From Chryseobacterium turcicum (lineage in GTDB: Bacteria; Bacteroidota; Bacteroidia; Flavobacteriales; Weeksellaceae), in assembly GCF_021010565.1 (NCBI RefSeq), contig NZ_JAJNAY010000001.1:2460001-2524000 (forward strand): 64,000 nt of DNA. Reading direction: 5' to 3'. The notes beneath the pieces are model-generated. The model did no database searches. It was not told the DNA's origin and saw only the letters and a program-made list of their open reading frames with translations. Positions 1 through 7,957 of this stretch are shown piece by piece. The stretch's first letter is position 1, and each line of letters begins with the position of its first letter. A program made the translations under genes and the position numbers.

Positions 1-38
1 TCGAAGAAATACAGCCTATTGTAAGAAGTTATAAATAA
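1..38 (+). CDS. sdhA: C-terminal end of succinate dehydrogenase/fumarate reductase flavoprotein subunit (partial)
   Basis: Only the last codons are inside the window. In frame 3 they read EEIQPIVRSYK followed by TAA at 36-38, which resembles the usual C-terminus of Bacteroidota SdhA. The next gene on the same strand is a clear sdhB, the normal order in this phylum (sdhC-sdhA-sdhB), which supports the call. The fragment is too short for any domain evidence, so the assignment rests on the tail sequence plus context. Confidence 0.6.
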   Translation, partial: EEIQPIVRSYK

Positions 39-67
39 AGCGTTGATAAAGAATAACTTATTGAACC

Positions 68-545
68 ACAAAAGTTTTTAACACATTAGTTATTTGAAGT
101 TGAATATAAAACCGCAGAAAAGAACACATTAGTTTTAGGAAAATCTTTGATTTTCTTCTTACGTGGTCTTAATATTTTCAAAATAATAAGCTTAAAAACT
201 AAAGTGCTCTAAAGTGTTAAAACAAAAAGTACAAAAGTTTTAACACATTAGTTATTTGAAGTTGAATATAAAACCGCAGAAAAGAACACATTAGTTTAGG
301 AAAATCTTTGATTTTCTTCTTATGTAGTCTTAATATTTTACTAATAATAAACTTAAAAACTAAAGTGCTCTAAAGTGTTAAAACAAAAAGTACAAAAATT
401 TTAACACATTAGTTATTTGAAGTTGAATATAAAACCGCAGAAAAGAACATATTAGTTTAGGAAAATCTTTGATTTTCTTCTTATGTGGTCTTAATATTTA
501 ATTAATAAATTTCTTAAATCTCATGTGACTGATGTGTTAAAAATC
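68..545. repeat. Three tandem copies of a ~162-bp repeat between sdhA and sdhB
   Basis: Near-identical units start at about 68, 231 and 392; the third is truncated and diverges after about 500. Each unit opens with ACACATTAGTTATTTGAAG, contains the small hairpin GAAAATC-TTT-GATTTTC, and closes with CTAAAGTGTTAAAA, which is roughly complementary to the opening TTTTAACACATTAG, so each whole unit could fold back on itself. No open reading frame is conserved across the units. Apart from this array the 39-604 gap holds nothing I can identify. Confidence 0.9.
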
Positions 546-604
546 ACAATATTTTATGGTTAAAGGAATATTAATCGTCAATCAGGACTAAAAATAAAGA
601 AATT

Positions 605-1354
605 ATGGATTTACACCTAAAAATATGGAGACAGAAAGATAACCAGAGCGCAGGAAAACTGGTAAATTATGATTTAAAAGAACTAAATCCGCATATGTCT
701 TTCCTTGAAATGCTGGATATATTAAATGAAAAATTAATTGTTGAAGGCGATGAACCTGTCGAATTTGACCACGATTGCCGTGAAGGAATTTGCGGGCAAT
801 GCGGTGTCATGATTAATGGTTTAGCGCATGGACCTTTAGAAAATACCACAACCTGCCAACTTCATTTACGTTCTTTTAAAGATGGCGAAACCATTGTTAT
901 AGAGCCATTCCGTGCTTTGGGATTTCCGCTTAAAAGAGACTTGAAAGTCGACCGTTCTGCCTTTGACCGAATAATTTCTTCAGGTGGTTTTGTTTCAGTT
1001 AATACAGGTCAAGCTCCCGATGCAACGGCAATTGCAATCACTCATCAAACTGCGGAAGAAGCCTTTGATTCGGCAGCGTGTATCGGTTGTGGTGCATGTG
1101 TCGCGACTTGTAAAAATGGAAGTGCCGCGTTATTTACTTCAGCGAAAATCACCCATATGGCTTTGCTTCCTCAGGGAAAAGAAGAACGAAGCAAGCGTGT
1201 TGTAGATATGGTAAACCAAATGGATGCCGAACATTTTGGTCACTGTTCCAACACCGAAGCGTGTGAAGTAGAATGTCCGCAAGGGATTTCGGTATTGAAT
1301 ATCGCCAGAATGAATTATGAGTACAGTCGGGCTTTGTTTTTTAGGAAGAAGTAA
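605..1354 (+). CDS. sdhB: Succinate dehydrogenase/fumarate reductase iron-sulfur subunit
   Basis: A 249-aa electron-transfer subunit of complex II that passes electrons between the SdhA flavin and the membrane quinone site on the cytoplasmic face. All three cluster motifs are visible: the 2Fe-2S loop CREGICGQCG starting near residue 58 with a later Cys, the 4Fe-4S motif CIGCGACVATC near residue 158, and the 3Fe-4S/4Fe-4S C-terminal motif ending CEVECPQGIS. Length and the MDLHLKIWRQ start match the Bacteroidota three-subunit type. The ATG follows an A-rich leader (AAAATAAAGAAATT), typical of the phylum. It lies downstream of the sdhA tail, separated by the tandem repeat array, which may matter for operon readthrough. 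Confidence 0.95.
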   Translation: MDLHLKIWRQKDNQSAGKLVNYDLKELNPHMSFLEMLDILNEKLIVEGDEPVEFDHDCREGICGQCGVMINGLAHGPLENTTTCQLHLRSFKDGETIVIEPFRALGFPLKRDLKVDRSAFDRIISSGGFVSVNTGQAPDATAIAITHQTAEEAFDSAACIGCGACVATCKNGSAALFTSAKITHMALLPQGKEERSKRVVDMVNQMDAEHFGHCSNTEACEVECPQGISVLNIARMNYEYSRALFFRKK

Positions 1355-1369
1355 AGTCGTTTAAAACGG

Positions 1370-2515
1370 TTATGTTTTAACTAAATACTTTATTCTAAAG
1401 ATTAAAAGAAGTTTAAAAACAATCCATAGCACAATTAAGTGGATTACTGAACTGATATTATCGGAAAGTGAACCTCCTGCTTGTACAATTGAAATATAAG
1501 TTTTCAAAAATGGAGACGTGGGAAGTGTATCTGATAACATTTGAACAAATTTTGGCAAAGCCTGATAAGGCATAGAATATCCCGTAATCAAAAAAATCGG
1601 ATACGATGAAAATACCAAAACCTGAAATGCAAAAAGTTTTGTTTTAAAGAAACTGCCAATCAACATTCCAAAAACAATAATGGTTGAAATAAACAATGCC
1701 GAAACTACAGCAAGGTCTAAGTAATTCCCTCTAACCTCAACTCCAAAAACTGAAAAATTAACCACCGAAAAAAACAATCCAAAAATCATAAATACAATAA
1801 AATACAGCAAGCTTTTTCCAAAAATCATTTTAGAAATACTCTGCTTTGAAACTTGATAAAGATTTAATAGTTTCTTCTCTTCTCTTTCTGACGTAAAAGC
1901 TGCTGCAACACCTATTAAAAGTGTTTGCTGTAAAATAATAGCTAATAATCCTGGCAAAAGAAATGAGCCATACGTCATGCTTGAATTATAAAGCGGTCGA
2001 TAATCCATATTAATCGGATTGGTCATTTTCATAGCCTCGTCCTCTCCCATTCCCTGCTTGTTAAAATATGTTTTTCTAACTCCGGCTCCCACGGTAAGAC
2101 AAACTTTTGTAGCGGTACTCAGCAAATCGCTCGAAGGTAAAAACCGTGAGGCATTCAAAACCAAATTCACATTTGCTTGCTTCTGCGAAAAAATATTCTT
2201 TTCAAAACCTGACTGAATATAAAAATATCCCTGAACATCTCCTTGAAACATCTTTTCCTGAGCTTCAGAAAGATTTGAACTTGGCACAATTTCAATCATT
2301 GGGGTTGAGTTTAATTGCTCTGTCAATGTTCTGGAAATAGCAGTTCCATCGTTGTCAATCAATGCCAATCTTACTTTTTCTTCTCCTTTATTCAGATAAA
2401 TACTACCATACATAAATGCATAAAGAATCGGTGCCAAAAGCAAAATCAGAAACAGACTCGAATCTTTCGATACGTTTCTCAGCTCCCTTTTTAATATTTC
2501 TAAAATTTCTTTCAT
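1370..2515 (-). CDS. ABC-2 type transporter permease (second of two)
   Basis: A 381-aa inner-membrane protein of the ABC-2 (YbhR/YbhS-like) permease family. The N-terminus has one membrane segment (LFLILLLAPILYAFMYG), then an extracytoplasmic domain of about 150 residues, then five to six C-terminal hydrophobic segments. The start overlaps the stop of the upstream permease by 4 bp, so the two are translationally coupled and probably form a heterodimer. It is the last gene of a four-gene minus-strand operon (TolC, HlyD, permease, permease). No ATP-binding subunit is encoded here, so an ATPase from elsewhere would be needed. The substrate is unknown; drugs or cell-envelope compounds are typical for this family. 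Confidence 0.88.
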   Translation of the reverse strand: MKEILEILKRELRNVSKDSSLFLILLLAPILYAFMYGSIYLNKGEEKVRLALIDNDGTAISRTLTEQLNSTPMIEIVPSSNLSEAQEKMFQGDVQGYFYIQSGFEKNIFSQKQANVNLVLNASRFLPSSDLLSTATKVCLTVGAGVRKTYFNKQGMGEDEAMKMTNPINMDYRPLYNSSMTYGSFLLPGLLAIILQQTLLIGVAAAFTSEREEKKLLNLYQVSKQSISKMIFGKSLLYFIVFMIFGLFFSVVNFSVFGVEVRGNYLDLAVVSALFISTIIVFGMLIGSFFKTKLFAFQVLVFSSYPIFLITGYSMPYQALPKFVQMLSDTLPTSPFLKTYISIVQAGGSLSDNISSVIHLIVLWIVFKLLLIFRIKYLVKT

Positions 2516-3720
2516 GCCTGATTTTCTTTAAGGTATTGATTGATTTTTTTCTGAAAAAACAGAATACTCAAAGGGAATGTAAGTCCAATAAAAATCAGTA
2601 ATTTGAAAATTTCCGAACTTGCATAAGACAATGGAAGTTCCATAAAATAAAGCTTTATAAATCCGTCTAAAAAGTGAGTATAAGGCATGATATCCGCATA
2701 AAACTGGTCGTACCAAGGCATTGCCCATCTTGGAAATGTAAAACCACTGAAAACAAATGCAGGCGACGTAAAAAACAAAGCAACATCGGTCACAAAAAGA
2801 AGGTTGTTAGAAATGGCAGAAAGCATCATTCCAATCCCAATACATGCTAAAGACATTAAGCTGTAAATCAGGAAAAAATTAAAATCGGTTTGCGGTTTTC
2901 CCAATTCATAAACTGGAAAAACGATATAAGCAACCAATACAAAAAGTATCCACGAAATACAGAGATGAGCGAACATTTTCCCTACCACAATTTGTGAAGA
3001 TGATGTCGAAATCTGTAGCAGTTCATCAATTGTATTTCTTTTAAATTCGAGATTTAAAATTAAAACAGAAGCCACTATCAAAGCCATTTGAAGCCCTACT
3101 GTTATCAATCCTGGGGTGAGATACAATTGGTAATTGAAATCAGGATTATACAATGTGGTTGTATTTAATTTGATAGGTTGCACCAAAGTATTTGCTTTTT
3201 CAGCAGGCATTCCTTGCTTTTCGGCTTTTTGAAGAACAACGGCAAGTCCGCCTTTGATAATTACTCCGGCAGCACCTTTGTAAATCATTTTTGCAGGAAC
3301 CAAATAAGCGCCGTTGGTGTAAAGTGTAATATTGGATTGATGATTTTTTTTGGCATCAGACTCCAGATTTTTTGGAAAATGTACCGCTCCGAAAATCTTT
3401 CCTTCCCGCATTAATTTTTCAATTTCGGCATTGCTGTAAACCGTTTGCGTAAAGTGGATGAACTCATTATGCTCCATCATATCAATCAACGTTCTTGAAA
3501 CAGAAGATTGGTCTTCATCCCAAACGGCCATTGGAAGCTCTTTTGCAAATTGTTTCTGATAAATAAATCCGTAAAAAAGAAAAATAATAGGCGGAATAAC
3601 TAACAGAATCACGTAGAAATTAGGAATCGAAAAAATTCGTTTCCATTCTCTAATCATGATTTGGCTGATGATTTTCAATAGTTTTATTTTTTTTGAATTA
3701 AGACAATATTTTTTAATCAA
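2512..3720 (-). CDS. ABC-2 type transporter permease (first of two)
   Basis: A paralogue of the next gene, 402 aa, with the same layout: N-terminal membrane segment (FYVILLVIPPIIFLFYG), long extracytoplasmic domain, and about five C-terminal membrane segments including FTFPRWAMP, a typical ABC-2 signature region. The longest frame starts with TTG at 3720, overlapping the HlyD stop by 8 bp. An ATG at 3657 (MIREWKRIF) is an alternative that would leave almost no N-terminal amphipathic stretch, so I keep the longer form with reservation. Likely the partner half of the export channel in the tripartite efflux system with the HlyD and TolC genes upstream. Confidence 0.85.
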   Translation of the reverse strand: MIKKYCLNSKKIKLLKIISQIMIREWKRIFSIPNFYVILLVIPPIIFLFYGFIYQKQFAKELPMAVWDEDQSSVSRTLIDMMEHNEFIHFTQTVYSNAEIEKLMREGKIFGAVHFPKNLESDAKKNHQSNITLYTNGAYLVPAKMIYKGAAGVIIKGGLAVVLQKAEKQGMPAEKANTLVQPIKLNTTTLYNPDFNYQLYLTPGLITVGLQMALIVASVLILNLEFKRNTIDELLQISTSSSQIVVGKMFAHLCISWILFVLVAYIVFPVYELGKPQTDFNFFLIYSLMSLACIGIGMMLSAISNNLLFVTDVALFFTSPAFVFSGFTFPRWAMPWYDQFYADIMPYTHFLDGFIKLYFMELPLSYASSEIFKLLIFIGLTFPLSILFFQKKINQYLKENQA

Positions 3721-4711
3721 AAAGAAGCTGAGCGGTCATTCCTGAACGAAGTCCTTTTATAAAATTCATATTCTCAGGCTTCACTTTTATTCTGAATGTT
3801 CTTAGCTCAAATTCTCCATTTTGCTTCTCAGGAACCCAATCTGCATAGCCTAAAGCCGGTGCTAATTCTACCACAACTCCTTTCACTTCTTCCGGTGTAC
3901 AACCCGGGATTTTAATTTTCACCACACTTCCTTTATCAATTTTGTTCATTTGATTTTGACGAAGATTAAATTTCACGAAAAAAGAATCGTCTTTCTGAAT
4001 CGTCATCATCGGATATCCTGCATTCACCATTTCACCTTTATTAGAAATCATTGTAGAAATTTTCCCCGAAGCAGGTGCTTTTATAGATGCATTATCTTTA
4101 ATTTCCTGAGCAAGCTGGTCGGCACTTTTGGCTTGGTTTAAAATTGCCTGAGCTGAGTTTTTAAGTTCCTGATTATTTCCACGCTGCAAAAGCTGTACGT
4201 TTAGATTCGCAGTTTCCAGCTCTTTTTGAGCAGCTTTATATTTAAAATAAATAACGTCTCTTTCCTGCCCTGAAACCACCCCTTCAGCATAAAGATTCTG
4301 AAAACGAGTGTAGGTTTTATTCATCAAATCCATCTGTTGTTTTGCAATTTGTTGAAGATTTTCTGCAGATTTTAAAATTTCAGGTTCTACTCCACGATTA
4401 ATCTTATCTAATTGATTCTGAGCAACCGTTACCGCTTCAGAAACCTGCGCCTGAATAGTTTCTATTTCAGAAGTTTTCATTTGAGCAACCACTTGGCCTT
4501 CTTTTACATCATCGCCTTCTTTTACCAATAGTTCGACAACTCTTCCCGGCAACGAAGGAGAAACATCCACAAATTCAGCATCTACCATTCCTATTACGTT
4601 TTCTGCTTTACTGCTTTCGGATGATTTATTTTTAAACAGGTAAATAAGTGCTATAACCAATACAATAATTGGAATAAAAACGGCCCAGTAATTTTTTATA
4701 AAGTTTTTCAT
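3713..4711 (-). CDS. HlyD/EmrA-family periplasmic adaptor (membrane fusion protein)
   Basis: A 332-aa periplasmic adaptor linking the inner-membrane permeases to the TolC-type outer-membrane channel. It has one N-terminal membrane anchor (about residues 7-26, WAVFIPIIVLVIALIYLF), a split biotinyl-lipoyl domain (GRVVELLVKEGDDVKEGQVVA and, after the hairpin, ASIKAPASGKISTMI), a long Gln/Glu/Asn-rich coiled-coil hairpin of about 110 residues between them, and a C-terminal beta-barrel region. The size and domain order match YbhG/EmrA-type adaptors. It starts 12 bp after the TolC-family gene stop. Confidence 0.92.
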   Translation of the reverse strand: MKNFIKNYWAVFIPIIVLVIALIYLFKNKSSESSKAENVIGMVDAEFVDVSPSLPGRVVELLVKEGDDVKEGQVVAQMKTSEIETIQAQVSEAVTVAQNQLDKINRGVEPEILKSAENLQQIAKQQMDLMNKTYTRFQNLYAEGVVSGQERDVIYFKYKAAQKELETANLNVQLLQRGNNQELKNSAQAILNQAKSADQLAQEIKDNASIKAPASGKISTMISNKGEMVNAGYPMMTIQKDDSFFVKFNLRQNQMNKIDKGSVVKIKIPGCTPEEVKGVVVELAPALGYADWVPEKQNGEFELRTFRIKVKPENMNFIKGLRSGMTAQLLFD

Positions 4712-4723
4712 CTTGTTAGTAGT

Positions 4724-6163
4724 TTAAGGAATGTAGTTGGTGATATTTTCAATGTTTCCTGTGACATAAAAATAAGTTACAATCACGGTTTGGTAAGCAA
4801 CCAAAGAGGTGTAATATAATTTTTCGGCTTCGTACTGAAGCTGCAAAGCATCATTTACATCTTTTACAGAAGAAAGACTGTTTTCCATTCTCTTTCTTAC
4901 CATTTCGGTGGTGGTATACGTCTGTTTTCTTGCTGCGTCAAATGTTTCGTTCTGTTCTTTAAAGCTAATTAATTTATTCTCAGAAATTTTAGTCGCCAAA
5001 TTCACCGATTTTTGCTTTTGATTAATAAGAAGATCAGCTTCCTTTATTAATGACGCTGAAGCCAGGTTTCTGGATTTTCTTTCAGGGTCAAAAAGTGTCC
5101 ATTGCATTTCTACCCCCACCAGCCAAGGTGGTGTAATCAGCGGAAGGTCATTTCTGAAAAACTGTACATTTCCAATGGCAAAAATATTAGGTTTAGAAAG
5201 TGATTTTGTAATATTATGGGTAGTTTCGGCTTCTTTCTTTTTACTTAATAATAGTTTTAAATCTGCATTTTTTTCTGTTGAAGAAAAATTAGGCACATCA
5301 ATATTTTCATTCAAATCTTCATTAATTTCCAAAGATTCATCTAGAGAAACTCCCATAAGGTCTTTCAAAGTTAATAGAGCATTATCTTTTTCAAGTTTCA
5401 GATTTTTAAGATTGGTTTCGCCCTGAAGTTTTGTAATATTCGACCAGTTTTTCAAATAAGGTGGAATAAGCTCTGCTTTTAAAAGACTTTGCGCATATTT
5501 TTCATTATCAACAAGAGATTCTACAATTTTTTCCTGCTTTTTAATCATCGAATTCAGATACATCAACTGAATATAATTTAAAGAAATATTATAAGCTGTG
5601 AGGTCCTGAGAAGATTCAAGATTTGCTTTTCCGCTTTCTACCTGCTGTTTTGAAAGCTCTTTTGCTGCATTTAGTTTTCCTCCTAAATAAATAGGTTGAC
5701 GCACTGCAATTCCTGCTAAAAAGTAACTTTGTTTGGTGATTGCAGGATTATAATTGGGATACACTGCACTGATAATATCTTTAGAGGTTTGATAAATCAC
5801 ATCCTTTACCGGTTGTGAAAGTTGATTTCCGGTAAGCTCCTGGTAAGCTGCATTTGCAGAATATACACTTTGATTGGCTGAACCTTCAACGATTCCGTCT
5901 TTTACCTGTTGTAAGTTAATTCTTATGGGTTCACCGATATAATTATAACCACCCAGGAAATCTGCTTTTGGCAGCCCGTTATTTTTATTCGATTGTAAAA
6001 GCTTTTCACGGGTTTCTAAGGATTGCTCTGCCAACTTTATAATGACATTGTTTTGTTTTCCCTTTTCAATACATTGTTGTAGGGTATATTGCTGACAAAA
6101 CATTTTAGAGGAAATCATCAGAAAAGAAGCAAACAGGATTTTCTTGCACCTCATAATTTTCAA
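4724..6163 (-). CDS. TolC-family outer membrane efflux protein
   Basis: A 479-aa outer-membrane factor with a signal peptide (ILFASFLMISSKMFCQ), then QYTLQQCIEKGKQNN, the classic TolC/OEP opening. Two long alpha-helical coiled-coil repeats with Gln/Lys/Glu-rich heptads follow, each preceded by a beta-strand pair, as expected for the trimeric channel. It is the first gene of the minus-strand efflux operon, so its promoter should lie in 6164-6494. Many operons of this type in the phylum start with a TetR regulator; none is present next to it here. Confidence 0.92.
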   Translation of the reverse strand: MKIMRCKKILFASFLMISSKMFCQQYTLQQCIEKGKQNNVIIKLAEQSLETREKLLQSNKNNGLPKADFLGGYNYIGEPIRINLQQVKDGIVEGSANQSVYSANAAYQELTGNQLSQPVKDVIYQTSKDIISAVYPNYNPAITKQSYFLAGIAVRQPIYLGGKLNAAKELSKQQVESGKANLESSQDLTAYNISLNYIQLMYLNSMIKKQEKIVESLVDNEKYAQSLLKAELIPPYLKNWSNITKLQGETNLKNLKLEKDNALLTLKDLMGVSLDESLEINEDLNENIDVPNFSSTEKNADLKLLLSKKKEAETTHNITKSLSKPNIFAIGNVQFFRNDLPLITPPWLVGVEMQWTLFDPERKSRNLASASLIKEADLLINQKQKSVNLATKISENKLISFKEQNETFDAARKQTYTTTEMVRKRMENSLSSVKDVNDALQLQYEAEKLYYTSLVAYQTVIVTYFYVTGNIENITNYIP

Positions 6164-6494
6164 AATTTTCTATTAAAATATTTTACTGTTTAGAATTTTT
6201 TCGTAAGACAGTGTATATGATTTGTAGTGGTATAAATTTAATTAAAAAAATCACTAAAAATCGATTTAATATGTAATAATTTAGTCGCATTTTTATGCCT
6301 GATAAAAATGGAGATAAATTTTATTACTTTTTTTAATTATTACGCAGACATATATAAGAATTTTTGACAAAAAAGAAGAGGCTAATGATATACTCATTGA
6401 TTTTGATAATCGAAATACGATAGTGTAAATTAAAAAAAAGATAAAATAAAAAATTTCAGCAAAAAAATAAATATTTTAAAACAACCATAATTTT
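6164..6494. other. Divergent intergenic region between the efflux operon and the DUF3817 gene
   Basis: This AT-rich 331-bp gap separates two divergently transcribed genes and must hold both promoters. I found no clear TAnnTTTG box on either strand and no regulator gene or strong palindrome. Confidence 0.5.
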
Positions 6495-6785
6495 ATGATC
6501 AATCTATACCGCAAAACTGCAATCATCGAAGGTATATCGTATTTAATTTTACTTTTTATTGCAATGCCTATTAAATATATACTTGATATTGCTGAACCAG
6601 TAAAATATTTTGGCTGGATTCACGGGGTTTTATTTCTGTTTTATATGGTAATTTTAATCATTGCTTCTCTGAAATACCGTTGGAGCATTAAAAGAATGAT
6701 TATTTACACGGTAGGATCGGTATTGCCTTTTGTGCCTTTTATTTTAGATAAAAATTTGAAAAAAGAATATCCTAATCATTCATAA
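6495..6785 (+). CDS. DUF3817 family small membrane protein
   Basis: A 96-aa protein with three hydrophobic segments (about residues 9-27, 41-60 and 69-86) and the family features AIIEGISYLILLFIAMPIKY at the N-terminus and WIHGVLFLFYM in the middle. It matches DUF3817 (YdzA-like integral membrane proteins) in length and pattern. The function is unknown. It stands alone, followed by a hairpin that could end transcription. Confidence 0.85.
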   Translation: MINLYRKTAIIEGISYLILLFIAMPIKYILDIAEPVKYFGWIHGVLFLFYMVILIIASLKYRWSIKRMIIYTVGSVLPFVPFILDKNLKKEYPNHS

Positions 6786-6846
6786 TGATTCCCAACGTGA
6801 AAATATTAAAAAGATCTAGCAGATTGTAGCTAAACTTATCTTAAAT

Positions 6847-6888
6847 AAATCAGACCTAACAGATTAAAAAAACTTTTAGGTCTGATTT
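6847..6888. terminator. Perfect 12-bp inverted repeat downstream of DUF3817
   Basis: Arms AAATCAGACCTA (6847-6858) and TAGGTCTGATTT (6877-6888) enclose an 18-nt A-rich loop. It lies 62 bp after the DUF3817 stop. It could be a terminator, though there is no T-run directly after it, or a member of a palindromic repeat family. Confidence 0.5.
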
Positions 6889-6956
6889 AGAGGCTGTTTA
6901 CGTTTTATTAATTTTAATTCTGTAAGATTGGCTTTTAATTTTTTTTAATCATTTTT

Positions 6957-7150
6957 TTTAGTACATGACATTTTTTTTAACCGCAAAAGTGACAAAAGAT
7001 TTTATTATGGATAAGTTATCCAAAAGCTAACAAAACAAGTGATAAAGTAAAAGAAACATTTTGTAAACTTTTGAACTTCTCTTTTTCTAATCATTTCTTT
7101 TGATGCTTTTGCGGTTAAAAAGAGATTTTAAGTTTTTGTCATGTACTAAA
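6957..7150. repeat. Long imperfect inverted repeat, MITE-like
   Basis: The ends TTTAGTACATGACA (6957-6970) and TGTCATGTACTAAA (7137-7150) are perfect inverted repeats. Inside them AACCGCAAAAG (about 6979-6989) mirrors CTTTTGCGGTT (about 7107-7117). The roughly 194-bp unit has no coding potential and could fold as one large stem, as expected for a miniature inverted-repeat element. Confidence 0.65.
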
Positions 7151-7167
7151 TCATTTTTTATATAATT

Positions 7168-7240
7168 CTCGCAGATTCCCTTTAAATTTAGCAGATTAAT
7201 AACAGACGAATTAATCTGCTTAATCAGCAAAATCTGCGAG
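7168..7240. repeat. Palindromic repeat CTCGCAGATT...AATCTGCGAG, copy A
   Basis: Starts CTCGCAGATT and ends AATCTGCGAG with a nested TTAGCAGATTAA/TTAATCTGCTTAA pairing, giving a long stem-loop. Relatives sit at 10317-10385 and 22590-22660, also intergenic. Copies A and B also share the preceding TTTTTTATATAATT, so the repeat unit may extend upstream. The rest of the 6786-7470 gap holds only the other repeats listed. Confidence 0.75.
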
Positions 7241-7387
7241 ATAAATTATTTCCATTTAAATGTAAACATTCTTAGTATACATTCCTTTATAAGCTAAGCA
7301 ATCTCTTACTATAGAGTTCATTTTCATTATCAATTTTAAATATATCGATTCTAAAAAAAAGAGATTAAAGATTCTTTTTCCAACCTC

Positions 7388-7429
7388 AAACTGTATCCAT
7401 TAAATAACTCATTTCTGTATCTGTAATTA
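7388..7429. promoter_or_regulatory. 42-bp operator-like element with CTGTATC direct repeats, copy 1
   Basis: This stretch is 40/42 identical to 9372-9413 upstream of the phzF-like gene. It contains CTGTATC at 7391 and again at 7415, 24 bp apart start to start, and the second copy is followed directly by CTGTAATTA. Paired direct repeats at about this spacing are the known operator form of MocR/PdxR-type regulators, and such a regulator is encoded nearby at 7958. That it binds here is inference. Confidence 0.6.
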
Positions 7430-7470
7430 TTAAGCGACTGTAAATAAATTTGTTTTCATAAAAAAACAGT

Positions 7471-7851
7471 ATGCCAACAATAATAAATGAAGAAACAGGT
7501 TTGGAATTTGAATCTATTCACCTTTCCGATTTAGCTAAAATAATAGATTTATACTTTGGGCAATTAGAAAAAAAATATGCTGACCGACCTAAACTCACAG
7601 AAGAATTCGGGTTTCCAATTGATAAGCTGACTCAAGGAAATCTCATCATTGGTTATTCCTATTTTACAATTGAAACTTCAGGTGAAATTATTTTCAAAGC
7701 AATCATCAATCCTGGAGATTCATCTGGAGATTTAGAAAATAAAATGATTAATTATTCTAGACAAAAGTATCTTTCAAAGAAGGAATTAGATCATAACGGA
7801 ATGAGAAATTCGATCCACAGAATTGTAGATTGGCTAAACTGGTGCGGGTAA
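7471..7851 (+). CDS. Hypothetical protein, possibly co-transcribed with the MocR-type regulator
   Basis: A 126-aa, mostly soluble, acidic protein with no signal peptide or membrane segment; I do not recognise a family. It starts MPTIINEETGLEFESIHLSD after an A-rich leader, and a conserved-looking Trp-rich tail (IVDWLNWCG) ends it. It follows a 42-bp operator-like repeat by 41 bp and is 106 bp upstream of the regulator start on the same strand, so it may be part of the same regulon. Confidence 0.65.
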   Translation: MPTIINEETGLEFESIHLSDLAKIIDLYFGQLEKKYADRPKLTEEFGFPIDKLTQGNLIIGYSYFTIETSGEIIFKAIINPGDSSGDLENKMINYSRQKYLSKKELDHNGMRNSIHRIVDWLNWCG

Positions 7852-7957
7852 AACCAAGATTTAATGACAAAAATATGCTACCTTAATTTCAATCAACTAT
7901 TTTTTGAGATTTAAAAACATAATTTTAATAAATTTACAAGAAACAGAACGTAAAATA

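Noticed and set aside
68..545. CRISPR array
   Set aside because: Three copies of a ~162-bp unit with no short constant repeat and variable spacer alternation; it is an ordinary tandem repeat.
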